DNA of 36,950 nt from a virus. Below, in pieces: positions 8,602-17,078 of the stretch (its first letter is position 1; every line of letters starts with the position of its first letter). Below the pieces are notes generated by a model. The model did no database searches. It saw only the letters and a list, made by a program, of their open reading frames with translations, and was not told the DNA's origin. The position numbers were made by a program, and so were the translations under genes. The stretch spans positions 1-36,950 of IMG/VR virus record IMGVR_UViG_3300035070_001339; one strand, given 5' to 3'.

Positions 8602-9903
8602 ATGGCACAAGATGCAAATTCACAACTACTTAATATGCTTAGTCCTCAAGAAGGGAAACTACTCGATGACCAACTAAGACGTAAACAACTACAAGAAGGT
8701 GTCACTAACTACGGTGGTGATGCTATGGGTAGATTCCTAACCGCAGCTTCGGGGGCGCAACGCGCCTCTGCGGGCTTCGGTATGTTAGGGGAACGTCTTA
8801 TTGGTGGGAGACAGAAGGGGGCTAATGAGGTTAAGGCTGAACGTCAACAAGAGGTTGTTCAGCAAAGAATAGCTAAGGAAGAAGCTGATAAGGCTGCTGA
8901 AAAAGATAACTTAGCTGACTCTAATACTATCCTCACCACTAGAAGTCTTAAGGCTTTAGAGGGTATACGTGACAAAGCTATTGCTAAGAACACTACACAA
9001 TCTTCTATTGTGGCTCAACAAGCTCAGAAGAAGATTGAGGGTTTACAGGCTCAGATTAAAGAGCTAGGTATTACTGAAAAGACTGTTGATACAGCTTTAG
9101 ATATTGTGGCAGCTAGTGATTTACCTGAGCCTCTAATCTCCCAGATATCTGATGAAGTTACTAGTGGTCTAACTAAACCTCAAGATATTAATGGGCGTAT
9201 TAAAGAAGCTTTAGCTCCTATTAAGAAAGCAAAGTCTGTTGAAACAGCAATACAATCTTTAGATGGTTTTAACCTAACTGAACAAGAGCAAAATAATTAT
9301 ACAAATTATCTTAAAGGCGGTGGTAGTCTAACTACACTTATGCAGAAGTTGATTCCTGCTACAGAGAGTCTCACTGTGGACAGACTATCTCAGATGTATA
9401 GGTTCTTTACTTCTGAATCTGTTGATAACTTTAAGAAAGCTTTTGCAGATGGTACTCGTGGTGCTGACTTACCTGCATTAAAAGAGCAGGACAGTGAGCG
9501 TAAGGTTAATGTGTCTAATGTTACATCCACTATGCTTAACACCTTTACATCTCTTGTTAATGAAAACTTTGAAGACCCTAATGTTAAAGCAGTGTTTACA
9601 GATTCAGGTTACTTTAGTGAAGACCCAGATAAGAATAAGCTTAAAGGTTATGTAGCAGATGTTTACACCTATGCTAACAAAAATCAACTACTACCTAGTC
9701 AAGCTTTAGTTGAATGGTCGCAGCTTAGAAATTCTGGTGGGGAAGCTTCTGCTAAGGTTAGTGAGAATACTAAACCTGAGCCTATCGTAATAACTTCCCC
9801 TGCTGATATTCCTCAAAGCATGGTCGATGCTGTTAAGAAAGATAACCCTAATGCAACAGAAGAACAGGTTAGACAAGCTATTTACAATAAAGATAACAAA
9901 TAG
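8602..9903 (+). CDS. Internal virion protein candidate (433 aa)
   Basis: The 433-aa, mostly helical, charged protein has a coiled-coil stretch near residues 75-160 (VKAERQQEVVQQRIAKEEAD onward). It starts MAQDANSQLLNMLSPQEGKL after GAGG and lies between the Gln-rich protein and the very large protein. No known enzyme motif was seen. By synteny it is likely one of the internal core or ejection proteins, perhaps the gp15-like partner, but the sequence alone does not prove this. Confidence 0.65.
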   Translation: MAQDANSQLLNMLSPQEGKLLDDQLRRKQLQEGVTNYGGDAMGRFLTAASGAQRASAGFGMLGERLIGGRQKGANEVKAERQQEVVQQRIAKEEADKAAEKDNLADSNTILTTRSLKALEGIRDKAIAKNTTQSSIVAQQAQKKIEGLQAQIKELGITEKTVDTALDIVAASDLPEPLISQISDEVTSGLTKPQDINGRIKEALAPIKKAKSVETAIQSLDGFNLTEQEQNNYTNYLKGGGSLTTLMQKLIPATESLTVDRLSQMYRFFTSESVDNFKKAFADGTRGADLPALKEQDSERKVNVSNVTSTMLNTFTSLVNENFEDPNVKAVFTDSGYFSEDPDKNKLKGYVADVYTYANKNQLLPSQALVEWSQLRNSGGEASAKVSENTKPEPIVITSPADIPQSMVDAVKKDNPNATEEQVRQAIYNKDNK

Positions 9904-9914
9904 AGGTTCTCAAA

Positions 9915-12632
9915 GTGTCTGAAATAAATTTAGATGGGATCGATATCGGTCAGCTTATAAAGAAAGAGATATCTCCTGAGATTAATCTTGATGGAATTGA
10001 TTTATCAAACTTAGTCAATAAAGAAAAAGCTACGGGGATGGAAACATTCTCGTATGCTTTCGAGAAGGAGGGTAACCTCTCTCGTGACTTCGGTGACTAC
10101 ATGGAAACCATCATCCCTCTGGGTAGAGTTGTTATGCCGTGGGAAGATGCGTTTGATGAGACTGGATTTTATCAATCTCCTGTTGAAACTTATGGCGAGG
10201 AGTGGGCAACTGCTTCTCAAGATGAGCGTAGGAAGATGATTCTTAATACTCGTGCTCAACAATTAGAGGAAGAGTACGGAGATAAAGCGTTTGATAAGGA
10301 GAGTGGCGCATACCTAGCAGGTACTGTAGCTAAAGCTGTAGCTGACCCGTCTACTGCTATTCCTTTCGGTCAAGGTGTTCGTGCAGCTATAGGTGTTGGT
10401 GGTGCTGTTTCAGCAGCTTCATCTACGGCTAAGGACTTAGCGGAAGAAGGTGAGGTCAACCTAGCTGATGTAGCTGTTGATACGTTAACAGGTGCTGCTG
10501 TTTCTGGGGTGTTCCAATATGGTGGTCAGAAAGTTGCTAATGTCTTTAGAAAGAAGGCTATGAACACTAAGGTTAAGAAAGCTCAGAAGGTGTTGGATGA
10601 GAGTCCTTATAAGGATGTTAGCAAGGCACTCAAAGATGCAGGATATAACGATAAGCAGATTGCAGAAGTTGGTTCAGCAGCTCAGGCTACTGGTAAGAAA
10701 CTTGTAGTGAGGAAAGCTAACAAGACTAACCCTGAAGCTGAGGCTAATGAGTTTGTTACACGTCATGCTCATACACAAAAAGATAGTAAGTTAGACAAAG
10801 CTTTCGGCATCATGAGCACACGCCTAATGAATATACATCCTGCTCTTGGTCGTAGATTGCGTCAATACGAGCAGGGCAGCCGTGAAACTTTTAACTCTTA
10901 TGCTCAAGGTATAGAGCCTTTTGTTAAATCTTATAGAGCATTGGATGGAGAAACACGTAAGAGTGTTAACTTCCTTCTAGCTAACGGTAAGTTTGATGAG
11001 GTAACTAAGCTTGTTGGTAAGGATAGTCCATTAGGTCAGGCTCTGCCTCAGTTGAAACAAACTCTGAACATGGCAGGTAAAGACCTAAAAGCTAGTGGTC
11101 GTGTGTTTGATGAGAATCCTGACTACTTCCCTAGACTTGTTAGAGACTACGAGCAAATGAGTAGTGAGCTATATGATGAGACGGTTAACAGTCTTATAGG
11201 TAGACGTATAAAAGCCTATGCTGATAAGAAAGGTGTAACTGTAGGTGAAGTAACAAGCCATCAAAAAGATAGCATAGCCAACAGTGTGCTTCGTGCTTAT
11301 GATCCTCTTGTTGCTTCAGGAGTTCCAAGTAACTTAAAGAGACGTCTAATAAAAGAGGTTGATAAAGACGTACACGCTAAGTACTACATGGAAGCTGATG
11401 AAGCCCTAACTCGCTACATATCAGGTGCATCTCACGACATCCACGTTAACAAGATGTTCGGTAAATTTGGGGGCGAGAATCTAGATACAAGTATTGGAGC
11501 ACTCGTCAACGACTTTAAACTTAACACCGCTCAACAGTCGGATGTGTCTGATATACTTAAAGCTAGGTTTCAAGGTGGGCGTCAGTCTGCAGGAAAGTAC
11601 AATCAGTTGCTTAAGAACGTAGGGTATATGGGAACTATTGGACAGTTTACCAGTACTATTACCCAGTTGGGTGACCCGTTTGTTTCAGCTGCAAAGCATG
11701 GAACACTTAACACTATTAGGTCTTTCTTTGGTGCTGTAGGTAATAAGTCTAAGATGAAGTTGATTGATATTGCTATTGATGATGAAGTCATGGCTGAAAT
11801 TGCAAGCGACCCAACTCTTACGTCAAGACTATTGAATAAGGTTTTAACCGCAACAGGATTTAAAGCTGTAGATAGGATCGGTAAGGAGACTATTATCAAC
11901 TCTAACTTTAAGATGCTTCAAGCTCAGGCTAAGAGGTCTCCTAAAGTGATAAGAGATAAGTGGAAATCATACTACGGTGACGATATGGATAATCTCATAG
12001 ATGACCTAGCTCAGGGTAAGATAACTCCACTCACTAAAGAACATGCGTTTGCTACACTGTCTGACTTCCAACCTATTAGTATGTCAGAGATGCCTGAGCT
12101 GTATGCTAAACATCCTGATGCTCGTATCTTGTACATGCTTAAATCGTTCACACTTAAGATGTGGGATTTAGCACGTAAGGATATATACAATGAATGGCGT
12201 AATGGTAATAAGAAGCAAGCTGCTCAAGCTATGGCGACTATGGGATTGTACTTAGCTGCAGGTAACACTGCTACTTCTAAGATAAAAGACTTGATGCTTG
12301 GAAGGGATATAGAACCAGAGAATTTACCTAATGACCTCATGTGGAACTTACTAGGCGTATATGGTTTTGGTAAATATCAGTTTGAACAATCGGGTAGAGA
12401 CGGTTTAGTAGACACTACGTTTGGTATGGCTCAACCACCTATCCCGTTAGTTGATGCTGCTGAAGGTGCTTATAAGTATGTAACAGCTGAAGAGAATTTC
12501 AATGACCCTAATAAGGATGCTCGTAAGGTTGTACGTAATCTACCCGTAGTTGGTAACATTGCTACCAATTGGTTTATGGGGGGAGCTGAAGCTTACAATC
12601 AGAGACTTGAGAAAGAAAGATATAAGGACTAA
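9915..12632 (+). CDS. Large internal virion/ejection protein (905 aa, GTG start)
   Basis: The start is GTG at 9915, eight bases after AGAGG. The N terminus holds two copies of an INLDGID motif about 20 residues apart, a possible docking repeat. A hydrophobic Ala/Gly region at about residues 150-200 is flanked by long helical segments. This is the last gene of the rightward unit and the largest, like T7 gene 16. I do not see the catalytic pattern of the gp16 lytic transglycosylase, so it probably lacks that activity. A terminator follows directly. Confidence 0.7.
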   Translation: MSEINLDGIDIGQLIKKEISPEINLDGIDLSNLVNKEKATGMETFSYAFEKEGNLSRDFGDYMETIIPLGRVVMPWEDAFDETGFYQSPVETYGEEWATASQDERRKMILNTRAQQLEEEYGDKAFDKESGAYLAGTVAKAVADPSTAIPFGQGVRAAIGVGGAVSAASSTAKDLAEEGEVNLADVAVDTLTGAAVSGVFQYGGQKVANVFRKKAMNTKVKKAQKVLDESPYKDVSKALKDAGYNDKQIAEVGSAAQATGKKLVVRKANKTNPEAEANEFVTRHAHTQKDSKLDKAFGIMSTRLMNIHPALGRRLRQYEQGSRETFNSYAQGIEPFVKSYRALDGETRKSVNFLLANGKFDEVTKLVGKDSPLGQALPQLKQTLNMAGKDLKASGRVFDENPDYFPRLVRDYEQMSSELYDETVNSLIGRRIKAYADKKGVTVGEVTSHQKDSIANSVLRAYDPLVASGVPSNLKRRLIKEVDKDVHAKYYMEADEALTRYISGASHDIHVNKMFGKFGGENLDTSIGALVNDFKLNTAQQSDVSDILKARFQGGRQSAGKYNQLLKNVGYMGTIGQFTSTITQLGDPFVSAAKHGTLNTIRSFFGAVGNKSKMKLIDIAIDDEVMAEIASDPTLTSRLLNKVLTATGFKAVDRIGKETIINSNFKMLQAQAKRSPKVIRDKWKSYYGDDMDNLIDDLAQGKITPLTKEHAFATLSDFQPISMSEMPELYAKHPDARILYMLKSFTLKMWDLARKDIYNEWRNGNKKQAAQAMATMGLYLAAGNTATSKIKDLMLGRDIEPENLPNDLMWNLLGVYGFGKYQFEQSGRDGLVDTTFGMAQPPIPLVDAAEGAYKYVTAEENFNDPNKDARKVVRNLPVVGNIATNWFMGGAEAYNQRLEKERYKD

Positions 12633-12635
12633 GAG

Positions 12636-12663
12636 AGGGGGCTTTATGCCCCTTCTTCTTTTT
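12636..12663 (+). terminator. Intrinsic terminator at the end of the late operon
   Basis: Stem AGGGGGC (12636-12642) pairs with GCCCCTT (12648-12654) around loop TTTAT, followed by CTTCTTTTT. It lies four bases after the last rightward gene and between convergent genes. The stop codon of the last leftward gene lies in its loop. The leftward reading lacks a U-run. Confidence 0.85.
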
Positions 12664-12835
12664 GTACGATGTACACACTACCAAACTTAAAACGTAAAAA
12701 CCCTAAGTTGACCACCAACCCCTTAAACATTCCATACTTAGGATACTCGCTATCTTCTAGCATAATAAACAAAGGGTATTTCGTCAGGTAGAGTCCGACA
12801 CTAAAGCCGTTTATCAATTCAATCAAGATTCTCAT
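12644..12835 (-). CDS. Hypothetical protein (63 aa), last gene of leftward operon
   Basis: The likely start is MRILIELINGFSVGLYL at 12835, preceded by GAGG, not the longer frame. It overlaps the end of the acidic 67-aa gene by 17 bases. The product is hydrophobic and mildly basic (ISTMR excluded; LYLTKYPLFIMLEDSEYP). No family was recognised. Its stop falls in the hairpin of the convergent terminator. Confidence 0.55.
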   Translation of the reverse strand: MRILIELINGFSVGLYLTKYPLFIMLEDSEYPKYGMFKGLVVNLGFLRFKFGSVYIVQKEEGA

Positions 12836-13022
12836 CGTAGATATCCTCTTCCTCTTCTTCCATACCATACCCCATAACTAGCTCATGAAGTCTGTAGTAG
12901 TGGGTTTCGATTACATGCTCAAAGTTTTCAACTAAGTCTTCAGAGGATACGTCTAATGCTTCCATTAGTGTTATCTCATCTAAGAGTATTAGTTGTTCTT
13001 TGAGTTCTTCTATTGTTAACAT
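12819..13022 (-). CDS. Acidic small protein (67 aa)
   Basis: AGGAAC precedes the ATG. The product is helical and very acidic, with the motif DVSSEDLVENFEHVIE and a C-terminal MEEEEEDIYDENLD tail. Small acidic proteins with an 'SSEDL...FE' helix are common in marine podoviruses, but no role is known to me. A DNA-mimic or host-protein inhibitor is conceivable from the charge alone. Confidence 0.65.
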   Translation of the reverse strand: MLTIEELKEQLILLDEITLMEALDVSSEDLVENFEHVIETHYYRLHELVMGYGMEEEEEDIYDENLD

Positions 13023-13031
13023 GATTGTTCC

Positions 13032-13406
13032 TTAGTAGGGGAGTTTAGATACGATAGGACATTTGAGAACTTCACACATCGTTCTGAATGGAAACCACTT
13101 AATCTTTCTTTCTTTAGCTTTCCAGTGGGAGAGTGCCCTACCTGTGAACCCTGCTTCGTCAGCTAATTCGATAAGTGTCATTCCGGTGGTATGAGTGTGT
13201 AGTAAATTTGATAGGTGTTCGATGGGGGCTAGAGGTGCTTGATAACCTAGTGCGGAGAGAATAGCTGTTGCTCTAGTTGCATCCATATCTTGATTCTTAT
13301 AGAGCATAGCATCCACCGTATGATGTGGGAGTTTGTATAATTTCTCAAACCCCCTCACTCCGTGCTTGTCACAGTTCTCTCTAACTAGTGACCTTAACGT
13401 AGTCAT
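13032..13406 (-). CDS. Double-HTH DNA-binding protein, paralogue of the 19249-19626 product
   Basis: The 124-aa product has two helix-turn-helix-like segments, LPHHTVDAMLYKNQDMDATR in the N-terminal half and a Cro/CI-like LIELADEAGFTGRALSHWKA near residues 78-97. The C terminus, IKWF-F--MCE-L-CPIV-KLPY, is nearly the same as in the 19249-19626 protein. The two genes are therefore duplicates in the same operon. A transcription regulator is likely. Its start overlaps the stop of the 103-aa gene. Target sites are unknown; the CTAG repeats near 23217 and 26157 are candidates. Confidence 0.75.
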   Translation of the reverse strand: MTTLRSLVRENCDKHGVRGFEKLYKLPHHTVDAMLYKNQDMDATRATAILSALGYQAPLAPIEHLSNLLHTHTTGMTLIELADEAGFTGRALSHWKAKERKIKWFPFRTMCEVLKCPIVSKLPY

Positions 13407-13717
13407 TACTCAGCGTCCAACTCAATAGAACGTTTGATAGAAGCAATAGCTTCTTCCTTGTCCTGAGATGTACCCTTGTATCCACGTAAGCCACTACAAA
13501 GCATTTTCTTAATAGCATGTTGCATTGCAGGGCATGTAACATTAAAACCCTTTAGAACGTCATACACGTCCATATCAACACCTTTGATTATACGTACATA
13601 CTTATTATCTGTTTGAGTGGGCAGGTTATCAACCCACGCTTCCCACTCAGTGTTGCGTTCCTTAATAGCATGTTCATCACGATAGGTGTCTTCACCATAA
13701 TATTTAGAATGTGCCAT
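13406..13717 (-). CDS. Conserved phage protein (103 aa), function unknown
   Basis: The product contains VDVYDVLKGF-type sequence (DMDVYDVLKGFNVTCPAMQH), then KKMLCSGLRGYKGTSQDKEE and IASIKRSIELDAE. I recognise this 'NVTCPA.QHAIKK.LC.GLRG.K' pattern from many phages but know no function. It has two Cys residues that could be structural. It is coupled to its neighbours by TAATG overlaps on both sides. Confidence 0.75.
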   Translation of the reverse strand: MAHSKYYGEDTYRDEHAIKERNTEWEAWVDNLPTQTDNKYVRIIKGVDMDVYDVLKGFNVTCPAMQHAIKKMLCSGLRGYKGTSQDKEEAIASIKRSIELDAE

Positions 13718-13893
13718 TATAACTTCTCCTTTAAAACTTTTTGCACCGCTTGACTTACAGCTTCATCTAGTGCCTCATCTTTAGAGCAGATGAAAGTTTG
13801 TTCAGTTGAGATACCAACCATCTTAATCTGAATGACATGACCGTTAGCTACCTTTGTTACTTTAATTGTTTCTATGTAATTATATTCTTTCAT
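13717..13893 (-). CDS. Small hypothetical protein (58 aa)
   Basis: An ORF from the ATG at 13893 gives MKEYNYIETIKVTKVANGHV and ends KVLKEKL, with its TAA overlapping the next ATG (TAATG). The end of this gene carries the AAGGAGAAG Shine-Dalgarno of the next one. It looks beta-strand rich and then helical. The coupled start and the lack of any other gene here support it. No function was recognised. Confidence 0.65.
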   Translation of the reverse strand: MKEYNYIETIKVTKVANGHVIQIKMVGISTEQTFICSKDEALDEAVSQAVQKVLKEKL

Positions 13894-13929
13894 TATGTTC
13901 TCGATTATTTAATTAGTTAGTTGGTGGAT

Positions 13930-14000
13930 GCCCTCACGTAGACTCGAACTACGATCCCACTTTTATCAGGTGTGTGCTCTAACCATTGAGCTATGAGGGC
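13930..14000 (-). tRNA. tRNA-Ile (anticodon GAT) with altered anticodon stem
   Basis: The minus strand folds as acceptor GCCCTCA/TGAGGGC, D arm GCTC/GAGC, T arm CGTAG-TTCGAGT-CTACG. The anticodon loop CTGATAA is the standard tRNA-Ile loop with GAT, and the sequence closely follows bacterial tRNA-Ile. The anticodon stem is CACAC/AAGTG, so its two loop-side pairs are A-A and C-A mismatches. No CCA is encoded directly after the acceptor. It may be functional, decaying, or a remnant of host DNA. Confidence 0.8.
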
Positions 14001-14007
14001 AAAATTA

Positions 14008-14060
14008 TTTAGTGGATGCCGACTCTGGCACGAGTCTTACCACCATTATCTGCGCCCCTT
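14008..14060 (-). other. Possible tRNA-like remnant
   Basis: Downstream of this piece the minus strand repeats the tail of the tRNA-Ile: GGCATCCACTAA here versus GGCATCCACCAA after the tRNA. Before it lie a T-arm-like hairpin TGGTA-AGACTCG-TGCCA and the stem GACTC/GAGTC. I could not find a matching 5' acceptor half, so no complete tRNA is claimed. Confidence 0.25.
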
Positions 14061-14116
14061 GTGGATTGCACGTACCACTAGCGACTTACAAGCACTTTGA
14101 ACCTCTTTACTACCTG

Positions 14117-14392
14117 TTAGTGATGACGACCGGTCTGTGGATAAAACTTATCCTCTTCCATCTCACCCTCATACAACTCAGCATAGACTAAATATATAAC
14201 ACCTAATGTTGCAAGTGTCTCTAGTTTTATCTCCCAAACATAATCACCTAAGTCGAAGTCTCGGTTAAAGAACTTAACCATAGGCTGTCGTTGACCGTGT
14301 AGTTGAGATACATCCTCGAGCTTAACTGCGTGGATGTCATCATCAAACATCTCATTATATGTTTCATCGTTACATACTACAAAGTACATCAT
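14117..14392 (-). CDS. Hypothetical acidic protein (91 aa)
   Basis: The product begins MMYFVVCNDETYNEMFDDDI and is acidic with a hydrophobic N-terminal strand. It has an alpha/beta look but no known motif. Its ATGATG start overlaps the stop of the phosphoesterase gene. It ends about 115 bases before the tRNA-Ile, with a short non-coding gap containing the tRNA-like remnant. Confidence 0.6.
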   Translation of the reverse strand: MMYFVVCNDETYNEMFDDDIHAVKLEDVSQLHGQRQPMVKFFNRDFDLGDYVWEIKLETLATLGVIYLVYAELYEGEMEEDKFYPQTGRHH

Positions 14393-15162
14393 TTGTCTTC
14401 CCCGTATTTATTCATGAGGTAGTCCATACCGATGATACAAGGGTTACAATCACCACCCTTCACATCATGCAGCATTAACATCCCTCTCCAATGGTCATTG
14501 CCTTGATACCCGATGTACCCTTCGTGGTGTGTATAGAAGCTACCTGCAACTATACCCCAATACTTAGTACCATCATTACCTGTGGCAGTGGCAATGTCCA
14601 AGCCTTGTTGATGCCCCATTACAAAAGATGTCTTAACCTTCTGCAACTTACTATGTGCTGTACCACCTAGAGGTCTACCTGACATAGGATTGTAGAAGTA
14701 GTGGGCAAACTGTATACCCTCAATCTCCACCGGCTTAAGGAACTCGTGTACGTTCCAACCGTGTACTTCTAACCCGAAATCGTCCGGATAATGAATAACC
14801 CCAGACAAACTAGGATTGTCAGATATATACCTTTTAAGACGCTCTTCGTGATTTCCCAAGCAAAAGTGAAGCTCGGGCTTGTATGGGCGTTTCTTTTGTT
14901 GTTTCTTCTTATCATTGTAATCTTCCAATGGCTTCATGATTCTAGCCATCCCTTCTTTACCGGAGTTGATGTCTTTAACGATACGCTGACCTTCAACCTC
15001 TATCTTCTTATTGTAGGATGATACGGCTGGCATGTCAAAGTGGTCACCAATATGAACAATGATGTCTGGCTTCTTGTCCACAATGTATCTTCCACATGCA
15101 TCAAGGTGTTCCATATCTACACCATCTCTCACTTGTGTATCTGGGATGACTAATATCTTCAT
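14389..15162 (-). CDS. Calcineurin-like metallophosphoesterase
   Basis: The 257-aa product carries the metallophosphatase signature: IPDTQ near residue 8 (DxQ instead of the usual DxH), HIGDHFD near 40, LGNHEE near 106, and a late GHQQG in place of GHxH. The fold uses two metals to hydrolyse phosphoesters; the substrate is unknown (phosphodiesters or nucleotides). The changes at the first and last motif may alter the metal site. ATGA-type overlaps join it to both neighbours in the replication operon, so a DNA-processing role is plausible. Confidence 0.8.
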   Translation of the reverse strand: MKILVIPDTQVRDGVDMEHLDACGRYIVDKKPDIIVHIGDHFDMPAVSSYNKKIEVEGQRIVKDINSGKEGMARIMKPLEDYNDKKKQQKKRPYKPELHFCLGNHEERLKRYISDNPSLSGVIHYPDDFGLEVHGWNVHEFLKPVEIEGIQFAHYFYNPMSGRPLGGTAHSKLQKVKTSFVMGHQQGLDIATATGNDGTKYWGIVAGSFYTHHEGYIGYQGNDHWRGMLMLHDVKGGDCNPCIIGMDYLMNKYGEDK

Positions 15163-15527
15163 TTCTTACGCTCCTCCTGTGTCTTGACATGGTGGCATGG
15201 CTTACACAATACCTGTAGGTTGTCCGTCTCACAGAATAGTCTTTGTACGAATGCAGGTAGGTCTTCATAACACTTTAAACTACCTGCGCTTTTGATGTGG
15301 TCTACTTGTACTTCTTTGGCTTTGTAATACTTCTTACAATCCTTGCACTTGTATTCCCACTTAGTTCTTTTATCCTCACCTGAGAATGGTCTACGCGCTT
15401 CGTTCAACACTTGATAGCGTACAGGATACTTACTCCAAGCTTGTCTCAATGCTGAACGTATAAACGTCCAATACCTTGCTTCTGTCCACGTTTCGCCACA
15501 TCGTGTCTTCTCTCCACGTTTAGCCAT
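15159..15527 (-). CDS. HNH endonuclease with zinc-binding cysteines
   Basis: The 122-aa product has a CKDCKKYYKAKEVQVDHI segment followed by DNLQVLCKPCHHVKT, which is the CxxC ... DH ... N ... CxxCH layout of small HNH nucleases. Such enzymes nick or cut DNA and often serve in packaging or recombination. Here it overlaps the exonuclease and the phosphoesterase genes. T7 has endonuclease I in the corresponding block, and I see no such gene here, so this HNH enzyme may take over its host-DNA breakdown or junction-cleaving work (inference). Confidence 0.85.
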   Translation of the reverse strand: MAKRGEKTRCGETWTEARYWTFIRSALRQAWSKYPVRYQVLNEARRPFSGEDKRTKWEYKCKDCKKYYKAKEVQVDHIKSAGSLKCYEDLPAFVQRLFCETDNLQVLCKPCHHVKTQEERKK

Positions 15528-16308
15528 TAATCAGTTCCTTACAAAAGTCTGTCTCCGAAAACATGATAGGGCTTCCGTCTTCTTTAAGGTGTGTCACCAT
15601 CCAGAGGAGGTTGCCGTTCTCAAGCAGGTCTTCGAGGTTGTTGTCATACATGTCCAGAGATGTCTTGAACATGTCTAGTGAGGTAGACAAGTCGCTGAGG
15701 GCGTCATAAGCTTTCTTAGCACCAACACCTTTAACACCTTGGATGTTATCAGTCTTGTCTCCCATAAGGAGTTGAGCAAAGAACCACTTCATACCGCCAC
15801 CTGTTAGCTTCTTGTTGTAGTCGAGGTATCCCATCTCACTAATCCAAGTGAGGGGGAACTCTTTCTGCTTACCACAGGTGTACCCGTAGTGCCAACCTTC
15901 TACCATTCTTAGGTCTTTATCTCGTGAGACAATAACACTCTTGTCTTTCTCATGAGTCTGTCTGATAGCTAACATATCGTCAGCTTCCATACCTTCTACA
16001 GTGATGGCGTTCCATTTGAACTCCACCCATTTACGCATCTCATTATAAAGAGACGGCTTCTCACCTCTACCTGCTTTATAAGCTTGAATTGTTGCAACGT
16101 CATTCCTAAAGTTTGTCTTACCGGTAAGGTAAAACTCTATGTCCTGACAGCCTGTGGATTTAAGTATGTGTTCCATACGTTGTTCTGCTGCTGTAATGCA
16201 GTAGTCTATGGATGGTCTTCTATCTTCTTCAAGCCCTGATTGAGCAGCGAATGGGATGTCGTAGCACCACAAGTCACCGTCTATTAGAGCTATACTTGGC
16301 TTGTTCAT
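15520..16308 (-). CDS. 5'-3' exonuclease (FEN/T7 gp6-like)
   Basis: The 262-aa product has the acidic metal sites of the flap-nuclease family: LIDGDLWCYD at residues 9-18, GMEADDMLAI near 105-114, SRDKDLR near 124, and MGDKTDNIQGVKGVGAKKA near 176-194, where the last is the helix-hairpin-helix-like part. Such enzymes remove RNA primers and degrade DNA 5' to 3'. A strong Shine-Dalgarno (AAGGGG) lies after a terminator-like hairpin. Length is like T7 gp6 (about 300 aa). Confidence 0.88.
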   Translation of the reverse strand: MNKPSIALIDGDLWCYDIPFAAQSGLEEDRRPSIDYCITAAEQRMEHILKSTGCQDIEFYLTGKTNFRNDVATIQAYKAGRGEKPSLYNEMRKWVEFKWNAITVEGMEADDMLAIRQTHEKDKSVIVSRDKDLRMVEGWHYGYTCGKQKEFPLTWISEMGYLDYNKKLTGGGMKWFFAQLLMGDKTDNIQGVKGVGAKKAYDALSDLSTSLDMFKTSLDMYDNNLEDLLENGNLLWMVTHLKEDGSPIMFSETDFCKELING

Positions 16309-16317
16309 TTTATTCCC

Positions 16318-16347
16318 CTTAAAAGAAAGGACTACCGAAGTAGTCCT
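16318..16347 (-). terminator. Terminator with UUCG tetraloop between SSB-like and exonuclease genes
   Basis: On the minus strand AGGACTAC-TTCG-GTAGTCCT is a perfect 8-bp stem closed as C(UUCG)G, followed by TTCTTTTAA. It lies in the gap after the SSB-like gene. It could end most transcripts, leaving more SSB than exonuclease, unless the boxA system reads through it. Confidence 0.8.
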
Positions 16348-16353
16348 ATAAAG

Positions 16354-17031
16354 TTAACCCCAAGGGTCATCACTATCCACAGCTTCCGGAGCAGGTTGCT
16401 GAGGTTCAGGGGTTGAACCCTGTAGTGCTTGTTGCAAGGGGCTGTTGGGGAAATCTACAGCTGAAGTAATCTTCTCTTGTAACCACTTAGGCATACCGTT
16501 GAAGTTTGCAACAGTGTTAGCGTCAACAAGACGTGTAGAGAATACCATTTGTTTCTCAGGTGCAGCGATTGGTGGTACGTCCATACCCTTCGGTACAGTC
16601 ATGATATCCTTGACATCATTGTACCATTTGTTAGGGTCTTTCTTACCTTGGGTAGCTGTTACATATACTTGTAACTCTTTACCTAAAGCCTTAGCCCAAT
16701 CACCACCTAATTCATTAGATGGGTCTAGCTTCTTCATCCACTTAACGCAAGTAGACATGTCAGCCCCACTAAATACCATCTCTTTAGACAACCAACGAGG
16801 TTGTGGTTCAGTTGAACCGTCTTCTAATTGTCTATCGATAGTCTCAAATGGCAATTCAAAAGTAATGCGGATGAATGGTGCAGGAGATTTAGCCTCGCCT
16901 TTATAGGGTTGTCTCTCTTGTACACCAAGTCCGATCACTTGAACGATACGTGCAGCATATGTACCAGTCTCTAAATGTCCGTAGTCTGGACGTGTAGTGT
17001 TGCTTTGTTTTACATCATTAATATTAAACAT
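16354..17031 (-). CDS. Single-stranded DNA-binding protein-like
   Basis: The start MFNINDVKQS at 17031 has AAGGAG eight bases upstream. A longer frame to 17097 would overlap the polymerase, so it is rejected. The 225-aa product has a beta-rich core with YAARIVQVIGLGVQ and FIRITFELPFE, then a Pro/Gln-rich linker and an acidic C-terminal tip DSDDPWG. Acidic tips on SSB proteins recruit replication partners, as in T7 gp2.5. Position next to DNA polymerase fits. There is no direct similarity to gp2.5 that I can prove by eye. Confidence 0.65.
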   Translation of the reverse strand: MFNINDVKQSNTTRPDYGHLETGTYAARIVQVIGLGVQERQPYKGEAKSPAPFIRITFELPFETIDRQLEDGSTEPQPRWLSKEMVFSGADMSTCVKWMKKLDPSNELGGDWAKALGKELQVYVTATQGKKDPNKWYNDVKDIMTVPKGMDVPPIAAPEKQMVFSTRLVDANTVANFNGMPKWLQEKITSAVDFPNSPLQQALQGSTPEPQQPAPEAVDSDDPWG

Positions 17032-17078
17032 CTTATCTGTCTCCTTACGACAGCAGGTTAAGCACCTGTTAGCTATAG

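Noticed and set aside
13930-14000. tRNA-Ile as an attachment site for integration
   Set aside because: No integrase, excisionase or repressor-lysogeny set is seen, and the phage gene set is lytic.
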